Source: RGIG3009 sp964433065 (GTDB taxonomy: Bacteria > Bacillota > Clostridia > Oscillospirales > Acutalibacteraceae). From it: a DNA stretch of 10,607 nucleotides. This document shows, in pieces, positions 1 through 7,077 of the stretch. The DNA lies in assembly GCA_964433065.1 (NCBI GenBank), contig CAYSPZ010000059.1, positions 1-10,607 of the forward strand, written 5' to 3'. The notes below the pieces were generated by a model. That model saw nothing but the letters and a program-made list of their open reading frames with translations, was not told the DNA's origin and did no database searches. The stretch's first letter is position 1. The number at the start of each line of letters is the position of its first letter. The translations under genes and the position numbers were made by a program.

Positions 1-902
1 CGTGGTACGACAAGATCAACGCCACCCATCCCCAAACCCCAATCGGTTGATCCGAGTAAGGTTGCGAAGCACTCAACTGGCACACGTCCAACCCCAAACA
101 GGGTGACTACACCGAAGAATATCAAGTGTATTACCACGAAGAACTTATCAAGCAACTCTTTACCCGTCCTTACATCTGGGCGACCCACGTATGGAATATG
201 TTTGACTTTGGTGCCGACGCGCGCAGCGAAGGCGGCGAAAACGGACAAAACCACAAAGGCTTGGTCACCTTTGACCGCAAATACAAGAAAGATTCGTTCT
301 ACGCGTACAAAGCGTGGTTATCCGACGATCCGTTCGTCCATCTGTGCGGTAAACGTTACGTTGACCGTGTGGAAGACGTTACCAAGATCACGGTGTATTC
401 CAACCAACCCACCGTCGAACTGTTCGCGAACGGTGTCAGTCTGGGTGTGAAAGAAGCGCCCGACCACTTCTTCTACTTTGACGTTCAAAACGTCGGCGAG
501 ACCGTGTTGGTCGCCGTGTCGGGCGATCTCAAAGACGAAAGCCGTATCCGCAAGGTGGACACCTTCAACGACGATTATCGTCTGAAAGAGAAAAATGCCA
601 TCCTCAACTGGTTTGACATCACCGAAGTGGACGGTTACTTCTCGCTCAACGACACGATGGGTGACATTATGGCTACCCTGCAAGGCAAGATGTTGTTTGC
701 TTCGATGTTCGCGAAACTGTTACCGAAAAAAGGCGACAAGATGATGGGCTTTGAGATGAACGACAGTATGATGGCGATGATGGGCGGGTTCACCGTTCTC
801 CGTCTGACCGGTATGGTCGGCACGATGGGCATCAACTTCACCAAAGAACAGTTGTTGGATATCAACGCCAAACTCAACAAGATCAAAAAGCCGAAGAAAT
901 AA
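1..902 (+). pseudogene. GH2 family beta-galactosidase, C-terminal part, with two in-frame stops
   Basis: Frame 3 from the left edge encodes the end of the TIM-barrel and the C-terminal domains of a glycoside hydrolase family 2 enzyme, which would hydrolyse terminal beta-galactosides. Conserved blocks are WYDKINATHPQTPIG at the left edge, SE then GCEALNWHTSNP around the expected nucleophile Glu (codon 54-56), and WATHVWNMFDFGADAR, the substrate-binding Trp block. An Ig-like domain (about 345-540) follows, then a C-terminal domain (about 600-890) with DGYFSLNDTMG, of a kind seen in clostridial GH2 enzymes. The Leu codon before SE is TGA (48-50) and the Tyr codon after it is TAA (57-59), so the family motif GLSEYG reads G-stop-S-E-stop-G. 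Downstream the frame stays open for 280 codons to TAA at 900-902. The gene begins outside the window. A GTG at 126 could restart translation, but the product would lack the nucleophile. It is either a very recent pseudogene or carries sequence errors near a read or contig edge; the family call is firm. Confidence 0.75.
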
Positions 903-907
903 ACGCA

Positions 908-941
908 AAAAGGCGCTCAATCACACGATTGAGCGCCTTTT
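908..941. terminator. Bidirectional intrinsic terminator between convergent genes
   Basis: A perfect 15-bp inverted repeat (908-922 with 927-941, loop ACAC) starts with A residues and ends with T residues. It therefore gives a hairpin followed by a U tract on both strands. It lies 5 bp after the GH2 stop and 10 bp after the pgeF stop of the convergent gene, so it serves both. Confidence 0.9.
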
Positions 942-951
942 ATATTACGTC

Positions 952-1782
952 TTATACAAGGGCGATCGCCGCCGCTAAACTGCCGCGTTCTTTTCCGCAC
1001 ACACGGTGGGACCAGAATACGTCGGGATGGCATTTGGTACACAGATCGGTTACGGCGATGTGATCGTCGGTGATTCCTGCCGACCGTAGGATACGACGGT
1101 TGACCTCCCACAGATCGATATCATATTTCTCGCCGCGCCCGCGGTAACAGTCGGTATCGAATACCGTAAGGTGTGAAAACGCTTCGTAGACCGGCTCGTC
1201 CACCTCAAAACAGCATTGTCCGATCGACGGTCCGATTGCCGCCAAAATGTCTTCGCGGCGGCATCCGTAGTCGGTACACATTTGCTCGACCGTGACCGCG
1301 CCGATCTCAGCAACCGTGCCTTTCCAACCTGCGTGAGAGGTGGCTACCACCCGTTTTACGGGATCGACGAACAACAGCGGTACACAATCGGCATATTGGG
1401 TGAACAAGGTGATGCCCACCTCATCGGTGATCAGTCCGTCCACGTTGGTATAGTCACGCGGCAGGTAGATGCCTTTGCCGCAATCCGCCGTTGTCACGTT
1501 ACGGATGATCGTATGGTGTTCCTGTGCCGATATCGCCGCACGACGGCTATCGGTACCGAGTGCCGCACAGAACCGTTCGAAATTTTCGCGAACGGCGGCA
1601 TCGTTATCGCCGCGGGTAAAACTCAAATTCATCGATTCATAAATGCCGTCACTGACACCGCCTAAACGGGTAGAGATGCCGTGACGTATCCCCGAAACGG
1701 CAGAAAACAACGGAAAGGTGTAATACACCACCCCGTCGACCTCATTTGCGGTCATATTTTGGCTTTGCGGTAATTGTGTCAT
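952..1782 (-). CDS. pgeF: PgeF/YfiH-type laccase-domain protein (peptidoglycan editing factor, purine nucleoside phosphorylase family)
   Basis: This is a cytosolic single-domain protein of the DUF152/YfiH (LACC1-like) family. Members are zinc enzymes reported to act on purine nucleosides, and in E. coli the protein removes wrongly incorporated residues from peptidoglycan precursors. Visible family motifs, counted from the upstream GTG, are HGISTRLGGVSDG (37-49), Q-E-H92-H, YADC136VPLLF, SH153AGWKGT and IGPSIGQCCFEV (187-198). H92, C136 and H153 fit the three zinc ligands. The C-terminal CTKCHPDVFWSHR block matches the usual end of the family. The longest frame begins at a GTG (1791), but that codon lies inside GGGTGAT, which pairs with the anti-SD at ideal distance from the ATG at 1782. 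I therefore start at 1782 (276 aa). It follows bofA by 40 bp on the same strand, probably in one transcript, and ends at the shared terminator. Confidence 0.9.
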   Translation of the reverse strand: MTQLPQSQNMTANEVDGVVYYTFPLFSAVSGIRHGISTRLGGVSDGIYESMNLSFTRGDNDAAVRENFERFCAALGTDSRRAAISAQEHHTIIRNVTTADCGKGIYLPRDYTNVDGLITDEVGITLFTQYADCVPLLFVDPVKRVVATSHAGWKGTVAEIGAVTVEQMCTDYGCRREDILAAIGPSIGQCCFEVDEPVYEAFSHLTVFDTDCYRGRGEKYDIDLWEVNRRILRSAGITDDHIAVTDLCTKCHPDVFWSHRVCGKERGSLAAAIALV

Positions 1783-1822
1783 TGTTATCACCCGTTGTCA
1801 GTATACCACATCAAACGCGGCA

Positions 1823-2092
1823 TTACAACGCAAAAATAACATTATACAGCAACAACGTGATAACACCCGGAACGCCGAGTAACGCGCAACACGACGCTGA
1901 CAACCAGTTGACACCGAGCGCGACACCGGTCAACAATCCCGTCACGTTGACCGCCGCAAGCGCACAGACGCCTTGCAACGTACTGCCGAGTAAACTGCGG
2001 ACGGGGCGGCGGGTGCGAATCATCGCGCGAAAAACGAATCCCATACAGACGAGAATGACCGCGCATAAAACGGCGGCGATCAGCAGTTGCAT
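1823..2092 (-). CDS. bofA: BofA-family pro-sigma-K processing inhibitor
   Basis: This is an 89-aa, almost wholly hydrophobic protein, close in length to Bacillus BofA. It has membrane segments at about residues 2-22, 38-60 and 66-88, with a short basic loop (RTRRPVR) between the first two. The C-terminal signature with LLGVPGVITLLL is the hallmark of the BofA family. In Bacillus, BofA sits with SpoIVFA in the mother-cell membrane around the forespore and holds the SpoIVFB protease inactive until sigma-K is needed. In Clostridia the homologue is often kept even where that checkpoint differs, so the exact role here is inferred. The start is an ATG after a clear GAGGGG ribosome site (2098-2103). 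A sigma-E-like promoter lies just upstream and pgeF follows 40 bp downstream. Confidence 0.8.
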   Translation of the reverse strand: MQLLIAAVLCAVILVCMGFVFRAMIRTRRPVRSLLGSTLQGVCALAAVNVTGLLTGVALGVNWLSASCCALLGVPGVITLLLYNVIFAL

Positions 2093-2113
2093 ACTATCCC
2101 CTCATTTCATCAC

Positions 2114-2142
2114 AGTGTATGTGAAGCCTTGTGCGGATAGAA
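2114..2142 (-). promoter_or_regulatory. Candidate sigma-E-type sporulation promoter for bofA-pgeF
   Basis: On the minus strand TTCTATC (2136-2142) is followed after 14 bp by CATACACT (2114-2121). The -10 box matches the sigma-E consensus CATACANT in full. The -35 box keeps only part of KMATATT (4 of 7). Its place, ending 21 bp before the bofA ATG and right after the secG terminator, fits a mother-cell promoter for this sporulation gene. The assignment is inference from motif match and gene function. Confidence 0.45.
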
Positions 2143-2174
2143 CAAAACCGCCCTGTTCGTTGAACAGGACGGTT
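2141..2174 (-). terminator. Intrinsic terminator downstream of secG
   Basis: An inverted repeat (2146-2158 with 2162-2174, loop of 3, one C/A mismatch) lies 16 bp past the secG stop. On the minus strand it is followed by TTTTGTT. It separates secG from bofA. Confidence 0.8.
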
Positions 2175-2190
2175 ACGGTTACAGATGAAA

Positions 2191-2442
2191 TTACGCGCCG
2201 AGGAATTTGGTGATCAGCATACCGGCGAAGACCAGTACGAAGAACGCGATCGCGATGATCTTGGTCCAACGAGCCAGAATAGCATCGAGGGTACGCGCTT
2301 TGCCTTTGTCCATAAAGGATTCCGAATCACCCGAAAGAGCGCCTAAGCCGGTTTGACGGCTTTCCTGCAACAAAATGACCGCTACGACAATGATTGCCGC
2401 TACGATGATGATAGCACCGATGATATATTCCCAAATTGACAT
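2191..2442 (-). CDS. secG: Preprotein translocase subunit SecG
   Basis: This 83-aa protein has the SecG layout: a first membrane helix at about residues 6-25, a conserved cytoplasmic loop with LLQESRQTGLGALSGDSESF (24-43), and a second helix at about 62-80. SecG binds SecYE in the plasma membrane and assists SecA-driven export. The loop Gln and Gly-rich stretch are the recognisable family marks. The ATG sits 8 nt after GGAGG (2451-2455). The gene has its own AT-rich promoter region and terminator, so it appears to be a single-gene transcript between the topoisomerase operon and bofA. Confidence 0.93.
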   Translation of the reverse strand: MSIWEYIIGAIIIVAAIIVVAVILLQESRQTGLGALSGDSESFMDKGKARTLDAILARWTKIIAIAFFVLVFAGMLITKFLGA

Positions 2443-2475
2443 AGAGAATTCCTCCGTTTTCTAACAGTACAAGTA

Positions 2476-2504
2476 ATGGTATCATATTTTTTTAAGAAAG
2501 GCAA
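2476..2504 (-). promoter_or_regulatory. Candidate sigma-A promoter for secG
   Basis: On the minus strand TTGCCT (2499-2504), a 17-bp spacer and TACCAT (2476-2481) lie within AT-rich DNA rich in A and T runs, placing transcription start about 27 nt before the ATG. Each box matches consensus at 4 of 6. An overlapping TATGAT (2481-2486) is a better -10 but has no good -35. Confidence 0.4.
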
Positions 2505-2520
2505 GTGTTTTTTAAAAAAA

Positions 2521-2640
2521 TTGTATTTTAATTATGAAGACGGTAATACTATGTTCGGCGTGAATACAAGTTGACTTGCGTTTGCCGTATTCGTCGCCGG
2601 AGATCGCTGTCAGACAGTTCCTGTCCGGCGGCGATTTTCT
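2521..2640 (+). ncRNA. Candidate structured RNA or attenuator with two exclusive hairpins, parC-secG gap
   Basis: Read on the + strand, arm A (GGCGTGAATAC, 2557-2567) pairs with arm B (GTATTCGTCGCC, 2587-2598) in about ten Watson-Crick pairs with one bulge. The overlapping 2591-2600 also pairs with arm C (CCGGCGGCGA, 2625-2634) in ten pairs with one G-U, followed by TTTTCTTT. A:B and B:C cannot form together, and B:C plus the T tract looks like an intrinsic terminator. A weak promoter, TTGTAT (2521-2526), 17 bp, TAATAC (2544-2549), could start an RNA of about 90 nt. No + strand gene follows; the transcript would end at the 3' end of parC. On the minus strand neither hairpin has a U tract directly after it. 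The class is unknown to me, and the sequence does not look like tmRNA or SRP RNA. Confidence 0.35.
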
Positions 2641-4893
2641 TTACATAAGCGTGAGTTGTTCGCCGACGTCTTCCGCCGCGGGTAACATACCCGCTGCCGG
2701 TAACGTTTTGGTACGGTAACGGGTGGGTTTGTTCAGCATACCGTCGGTATACCGCTCGACCGATTTCAGGGTGTGTTGTTTTTTCAAGGTCATGACCTGT
2801 ACACCCTGCGTGTTACGGGTGGTCTTGGATGCGATCGCACCCGTGTGCATCAGCAACATCCGACCCGCCGTCGAGGTGAGCAGGAATTCGGTATCTTCGG
2901 GCGCGTATGCCAATGCTACGAGCGGCGATTTGTCCGAATACGCACCGATCAGTTTACGGCGGTTGGCTTTGGTGGCATACGAATTAAGCGGTACTTTGGC
3001 GGCTTTGCCGTTTTCAAAGAAGAAGAACATATAGCCGTTGTAATCGGACGGTACCGCCACCATATCGATCGGTACTTCGCCCTCGTCCATTTCCAGTTTG
3101 GCAGGCAGATAATCGCCGAGTACACTGGCTTTGGTATCCGCAAAGTCACACGCTTTGGTCTTATATACGTTACCGCGATTGGTGAAGAACAACAATTCCT
3201 GACGGTTGGTGGTTTCCACCGTACGCATCAGGCGGTCGTTATCTTTGAGTTTGTGTTCACTGCTCATACGCAGCGACTGCGGTGTGATCTTCTTAAAGTA
3301 CCCTTCGGCGGTATAGAACAAGGTACACGGATAGTCGGGTGCCGCTTCTTCGATCACCTCGTCCGCCTGTACCAGATCACTGGCATAGATAAGCAAACTC
3401 TTACGCGGTTGTCCGTGCTTTTTCATCACTTCGCGCAGTTCGCTGACAATGATACTGCGCACACGCGCCGCGCTCTTTAAGATCGCTTCCATCTCGGCGA
3501 TATCTTCTTCCAGTTTCGCGATCTCTTCGGTGCGTTTCAGGATGTATTCACGGTTTAAATGGCGCAATTTGATCTCGGCAACGTATTCGGCTTGGATCTG
3601 ATCGATACCGAAACCGATCATCAGGTTCGGCACCACTTCCGCTTCTTCGTCGGTCTCCCGTACGATGCGGATCGCCTTATCGATATCCAGCAAGATCTTG
3701 GCAAGGCCGCGTAACAGGTGCAGTTTATCCTTTGCTTTGTGCAGATCAAAATACACGCGGCGGCGGACACATTCCATACGGAATGCGGTCCATTCCTCCA
3801 GAATACGACGTACACCCAACACCTGCGGTACACCCGCGATCAACACGTTGAAGTTGCAGGAAAAACTGTCTTCAAGCGGTGTCAGCGCAAACAGGCGGTT
3901 CATCAGTTTATCGGGATCGACGCCGCGTTTTAAGTCGATGGTAATACGCAGACCGTCCAGACCGATCTCGTTACGAACGTCGGATACCTCGCGCAATTTT
4001 CCTGCTTTGACCAGTTCCGCCATCTTGGCAATGATGGCTTCTACCGTCGTGGTGGGCGGGATCTCGGTCACGTCGATGCAGTTGGCGGAACGGTCGTACG
4101 AATACACCGAACGCACCTTTACCGAACCGCGTCCCGTTTCATAGATCTTTTCCATCTCTTCACGGTTATACACGATCCGACCGCCGCCGGGGAAGTCGGG
4201 TGCTTTGAGCGTTTCGGAGATATCGCATTCGGGGTCTTTCATCAGATTGATGGCGGTTTCACATACTTCGTTTAAGTTAAACGAGCAGATGTTACTCGCC
4301 ATACCGACCGCGATACCCATATTGTTATTGACCAGTACCGACGGGAAGGTGACCGGAAGTAAGGTCGGTTCTTTGGTGGTGGAGTCGTAGTTATCCACAA
4401 AATCGACCGTATCTTTATCGATGTCACGGAACAATTCACCCGCGATCGGGCTGAGTTTCGCCTCGGTATAACGGGATGCCGCGTATTCCATATCGCTGGA
4501 ATACGCGCGGCCGAAGTTACCCTTGGAGTCCACGAACGGGTGCAGTAACGACTGGTTACCCGACGACAAACGCACCATCGTTTCGTAAATGGCGGCATCG
4601 CCGTGGGGGTTGAGTTTCATCGTGGCGCCGACGATGTTGGCGGATTTGGTACGCACCGCGTTAAGCAGGTTCATCTTATACATCGTATACAGCAGTTTAC
4701 GATGAGAAGGTTTAAACCCATCGATTTCGGGGATCGCGCGGGACATAATAACGCTCATCGCGTACGGCATATAGTTGATCTCCAGCGTTCGGTCGATCTT
4801 CTGACTTTCGATCAACCCTGCGCCGGTGATGTGCGCGTTGTCCGGCAACCGATCCAGCGTATTGGCTTTTTGAGGTTGTTTTTTCTTTGCCAT
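2641..4893 (-). CDS. parC: DNA topoisomerase IV subunit A-like protein (ParC/GyrA family)
   Basis: This is the 750-aa cleavage subunit of a type IIA topoisomerase. It passes one duplex through a break in another and acts as A2B2 with the protein encoded just upstream. The order is: winged-helix breakage region (about 35-200) with catalytic Tyr142 in AASRYTEAKL preceded by Arg141; tower and coiled-coil region (about 380-490); and a degenerate beta-pinwheel C-terminal domain (about 520-715). No GyrA box (Q-R-R-G-G-K-G type) is visible, which favours a decatenating topo IV role over supercoiling gyrase; databases may still label this clostridial group gyrase A. The quinolone region reads NPHGDAAIYE: Ala100 is at the position of E. 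coli GyrA Ser83 and Glu104 at Asp87. The start ATG has AGGAGG 10 nt upstream, and parE ends 19 bp before it, so the two are one operon. The tail after 715 is rich in Pro/Ala and has no recognised domain. Confidence 0.92.
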   Translation of the reverse strand: MAKKKQPQKANTLDRLPDNAHITGAGLIESQKIDRTLEINYMPYAMSVIMSRAIPEIDGFKPSHRKLLYTMYKMNLLNAVRTKSANIVGATMKLNPHGDAAIYETMVRLSSGNQSLLHPFVDSKGNFGRAYSSDMEYAASRYTEAKLSPIAGELFRDIDKDTVDFVDNYDSTTKEPTLLPVTFPSVLVNNNMGIAVGMASNICSFNLNEVCETAINLMKDPECDISETLKAPDFPGGGRIVYNREEMEKIYETGRGSVKVRSVYSYDRSANCIDVTEIPPTTTVEAIIAKMAELVKAGKLREVSDVRNEIGLDGLRITIDLKRGVDPDKLMNRLFALTPLEDSFSCNFNVLIAGVPQVLGVRRILEEWTAFRMECVRRRVYFDLHKAKDKLHLLRGLAKILLDIDKAIRIVRETDEEAEVVPNLMIGFGIDQIQAEYVAEIKLRHLNREYILKRTEEIAKLEEDIAEMEAILKSAARVRSIIVSELREVMKKHGQPRKSLLIYASDLVQADEVIEEAAPDYPCTLFYTAEGYFKKITPQSLRMSSEHKLKDNDRLMRTVETTNRQELLFFTNRGNVYKTKACDFADTKASVLGDYLPAKLEMDEGEVPIDMVAVPSDYNGYMFFFFENGKAAKVPLNSYATKANRRKLIGAYSDKSPLVALAYAPEDTEFLLTSTAGRMLLMHTGAIASKTTRNTQGVQVMTLKKQHTLKSVERYTDGMLNKPTRYRTKTLPAAGMLPAAEDVGEQLTLM

Positions 4894-4912
4894 AGTATGG
4901 GTACCTCCTCTC

Positions 4913-6895
4913 TTAACTCAGATCGACCTGTTCTAAATACAGGTTGCCTTTATCGGCGATAAATTCTTTACGACCGCTCAGGTTATCACCGAGCAGTACG
5001 TCAAACATCATTTCGGTTGCCACCTCATCGGACGGTTCCACACGGATCAAACGACGGGTCGCGGGATTCATGGTGGTAAGGGACATCATTTCGGGATCGT
5101 TTTCACCCAAACCTTTAGACCGTTGAATGGTATATTTCGCGTCCCCGATTTCATTGAGCACCGCCGTCTTTTCCGCTTCGTTATACGCAAAATACGTGTC
5201 GGTCTTGGTGGTGATCTCGTAAAGCGGGGTTTCCGCGATAAACACCTTCCCTTCGCGAATGAGGGTCGGGGTCAAACAATGCAACATGGTCAAAATAAGG
5301 GTACGGATCTGGAACCCGTCCACGTCCGCGTCGGTACAAATGATGACCTTATCCCAGCGAAGCAGGTCCATATCAAAGGTCGCCAGATCCTTGTTGGCTT
5401 TGGATTTGACCTCCACACCGCAACCGAGCACCTTTAGCAGGTCGGTGATGATCTCACTTTTGAAGATCTTATTGAGGTCGGCTTTCAAGCAGTTGAGGAT
5501 CTTGCCGCGCACGGGAATGATCGCTTGGAAATTGGGGTCGCGTGCCTGTACGCACGCGCCCATAGCGGATTTACCCTCCACGATGAACAGTTCGCGTTCG
5601 CTGATATCTTTGCTGCGGCAATCCACAAACGTCTGCACGCGGGACGCGAAATCGTTGCCCGTCTGCAACGTCTTTTTAAGGTTCAGTCGGGTAGTTTCCG
5701 CTTTTTCGCGGCTGCGCTTGTTGATGAGCACCTGTCCCGCCAGTTTGTCCGCATCCGCCTTATTTTCGAGGAAAAAGACTTCCAGATTCTGACGTAAGAA
5801 CTCGGTCATCGCTTCCTGTATAAACTTGTTGGTGATGGCTTTTTTGGTCTGGTTTTCGTACGACGTCTGGGTCGAGAAGGAAGAGGACACCAGCACCAGA
5901 CAATCCTGTACGTCCTGGAAGGTGATCTTACTTTCGTTTTTGAGGTACTTGCCCGTCTGTTTCAAATACGCGTCGATCTGCGACACGAATGCCGACCGCA
6001 CCGCTTTTTCGGGCGCGCCGCCGTGTTCCAGCCAACTGGAGTTGTGGTAATATTCGAGCAGGTTGACCTTGTTGGAACAGCACATCGCGACCTGCAATTT
6101 GACGCGGTATTCGGGTTTATCTTCACGGTCGCGGCCGCGCCGTTCCGCCGACCACACCTGCACGTCGGTCAAGGGGTCCTCCCCTACCAGTTCACCCACG
6201 TAGTCGGCAATGCCGTTTTCATAAATAAACTCTTCCGTTTCAAAAGAACGACCTTTCTGGTCGCGCAACACGAATAACAGGTTGGGGTTCACGATCGCCT
6301 GACGGCGGATCACGTCGCGGAAATACTCGATCGGCACCGCGATATCGGTAAACACCTGCAGGTCGGGTTTCCAGCGAATGCGGGTACCCGTATCGCGTTT
6401 GGTATACGGTTCTTTGGTCAGTCCGCCGACGTTTTCGCCGTGTTCAAAGTGCAGGGTATAGCAGAACCCGTCGCGGTGTACTTCGACGTCCATATATTCC
6501 GACGCGTACTGGGTTGCACACGCGCCGAGACCGTTCAAGCCGAGCGAGAACTCGTAACTTTCGCCCTCGTTGGTATTGTATTTACCGCCCGCGTACAACT
6601 CACAGAAAATGAGTTCCCAGTTGTAGCGGTTTTCTTTTTGGTTAAAGTCCACCGGCATACCGCGACCGAGGTCCTGCACTTCAAACGACCCATCCTCGTA
6701 GCGCGTGACGGTGATCTTGGTACCGTGACCTTCTCTCGCCTCGTCGATGGAGTTGGACAGGATCTCAAACACCGCGTGCTGACATCCGTCCAGACCGTCC
6801 GAGCCGAAAATAACACCGGGACGTTTTCGGACACGATCCGCACCCTTCAACGAGGTAATACTTTCATTTCCGTAACTTGGCTTTTTCGCCGCCAT
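4913..6895 (-). CDS. parE: DNA topoisomerase IV subunit B-like protein (ParE/GyrB family)
   Basis: This is the ATPase subunit partner of the parC-like gene. Positions are counted from the upstream GTG. The GHKL ATPase domain has catalytic Glu46 and Asn50 in EILSNSIDEA, Asp77 in QDLGRGMPV, and the Gly-rich lid LGLNGLGAC (120-128). The transducer domain has the switch lysine in QTKK (351-354). The TOPRIM region has Glu442 in VEGKSA, PVRGKILN (463-470), and metal ligands D524, D526 and D528 in TDADVDG. QRSKGLGE (593-600) and a normal C-terminal end follow. The TOPRIM signature is EGKSA instead of the usual EGDSA. An alternative GTG start lies at 6901, but AAGGA (centred near 6908) is at ideal distance from the ATG at 6895 and too close to the GTG, so I start at 6895 (660 aa). 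It is the first gene of the parE-parC operon and has a strong promoter. Confidence 0.92.
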   Translation of the reverse strand: MAAKKPSYGNESITSLKGADRVRKRPGVIFGSDGLDGCQHAVFEILSNSIDEAREGHGTKITVTRYEDGSFEVQDLGRGMPVDFNQKENRYNWELIFCELYAGGKYNTNEGESYEFSLGLNGLGACATQYASEYMDVEVHRDGFCYTLHFEHGENVGGLTKEPYTKRDTGTRIRWKPDLQVFTDIAVPIEYFRDVIRRQAIVNPNLLFVLRDQKGRSFETEEFIYENGIADYVGELVGEDPLTDVQVWSAERRGRDREDKPEYRVKLQVAMCCSNKVNLLEYYHNSSWLEHGGAPEKAVRSAFVSQIDAYLKQTGKYLKNESKITFQDVQDCLVLVSSSFSTQTSYENQTKKAITNKFIQEAMTEFLRQNLEVFFLENKADADKLAGQVLINKRSREKAETTRLNLKKTLQTGNDFASRVQTFVDCRSKDISERELFIVEGKSAMGACVQARDPNFQAIIPVRGKILNCLKADLNKIFKSEIITDLLKVLGCGVEVKSKANKDLATFDMDLLRWDKVIICTDADVDGFQIRTLILTMLHCLTPTLIREGKVFIAETPLYEITTKTDTYFAYNEAEKTAVLNEIGDAKYTIQRSKGLGENDPEMMSLTTMNPATRRLIRVEPSDEVATEMMFDVLLGDNLSGRKEFIADKGNLYLEQVDLS

Positions 6896-6949
6896 ACTCA
6901 CTTCATCCTTAGTTCTAAATGTAGTTAAAAAAATCCAATATATCTCTAT

Positions 6950-6977
6950 TTTATACCATATCTTGTCTTCTCGTCAA
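6950..6977 (-). promoter_or_regulatory. Sigma-A promoter of the parE-parC operon
   Basis: On the minus strand TTGACG (6972-6977, 5 of 6) is followed after 16 bp by TATAAA (6950-6955, 5 of 6), with a TGG extension just before the -10. AT-rich DNA upstream could act as an UP element. Predicted start near 6943 leaves a leader of about 47 nt. Confidence 0.75.
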
Positions 6978-7015
6978 GTTTTTTATAAAATCACAAAAGA
7001 ATTTACGAAAAAGAA

Positions 7016-7044
7016 TGGATTTTGTTTTAAAGAGGGTGTATAAT
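7016..7044 (+). promoter_or_regulatory. Promoter for the NAGPA-domain gene
   Basis: A perfect TATAAT (7039-7044) has a weak TGGATT (7016-7021) 17 bp upstream. It lies 20 bp before the AAAGGAGG ribosome site (7062-7069) and back-to-back with the parE promoter. Transcription starting near 7051 would exclude the ATG at 7015, so the downstream TTG is the true start. Confidence 0.6.
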
Positions 7045-7077
7045 GAAAAACAGTTTTACCGAAAGGAGGCACCGTTT

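Noticed and set aside
48..59. Programmed recoding (selenocysteine, or TGA read as an amino acid)
   Set aside because: The family has Leu there, no SECIS-like hairpin follows, and a TAA comes three codons later, which such recoding would not read.
2443..2640. tmRNA or another standard RNA gene next to secG, a common neighbour in Firmicutes
   Set aside because: The gap is only 198 bp, with no tRNA-like CCA end, no tag-peptide frame and no known tmRNA ends.
2723..6928. Many long open frames antisense to parC and parE
   Set aside because: They mirror the codon pattern of the well-conserved topoisomerase genes, lack ribosome sites and resemble no family.
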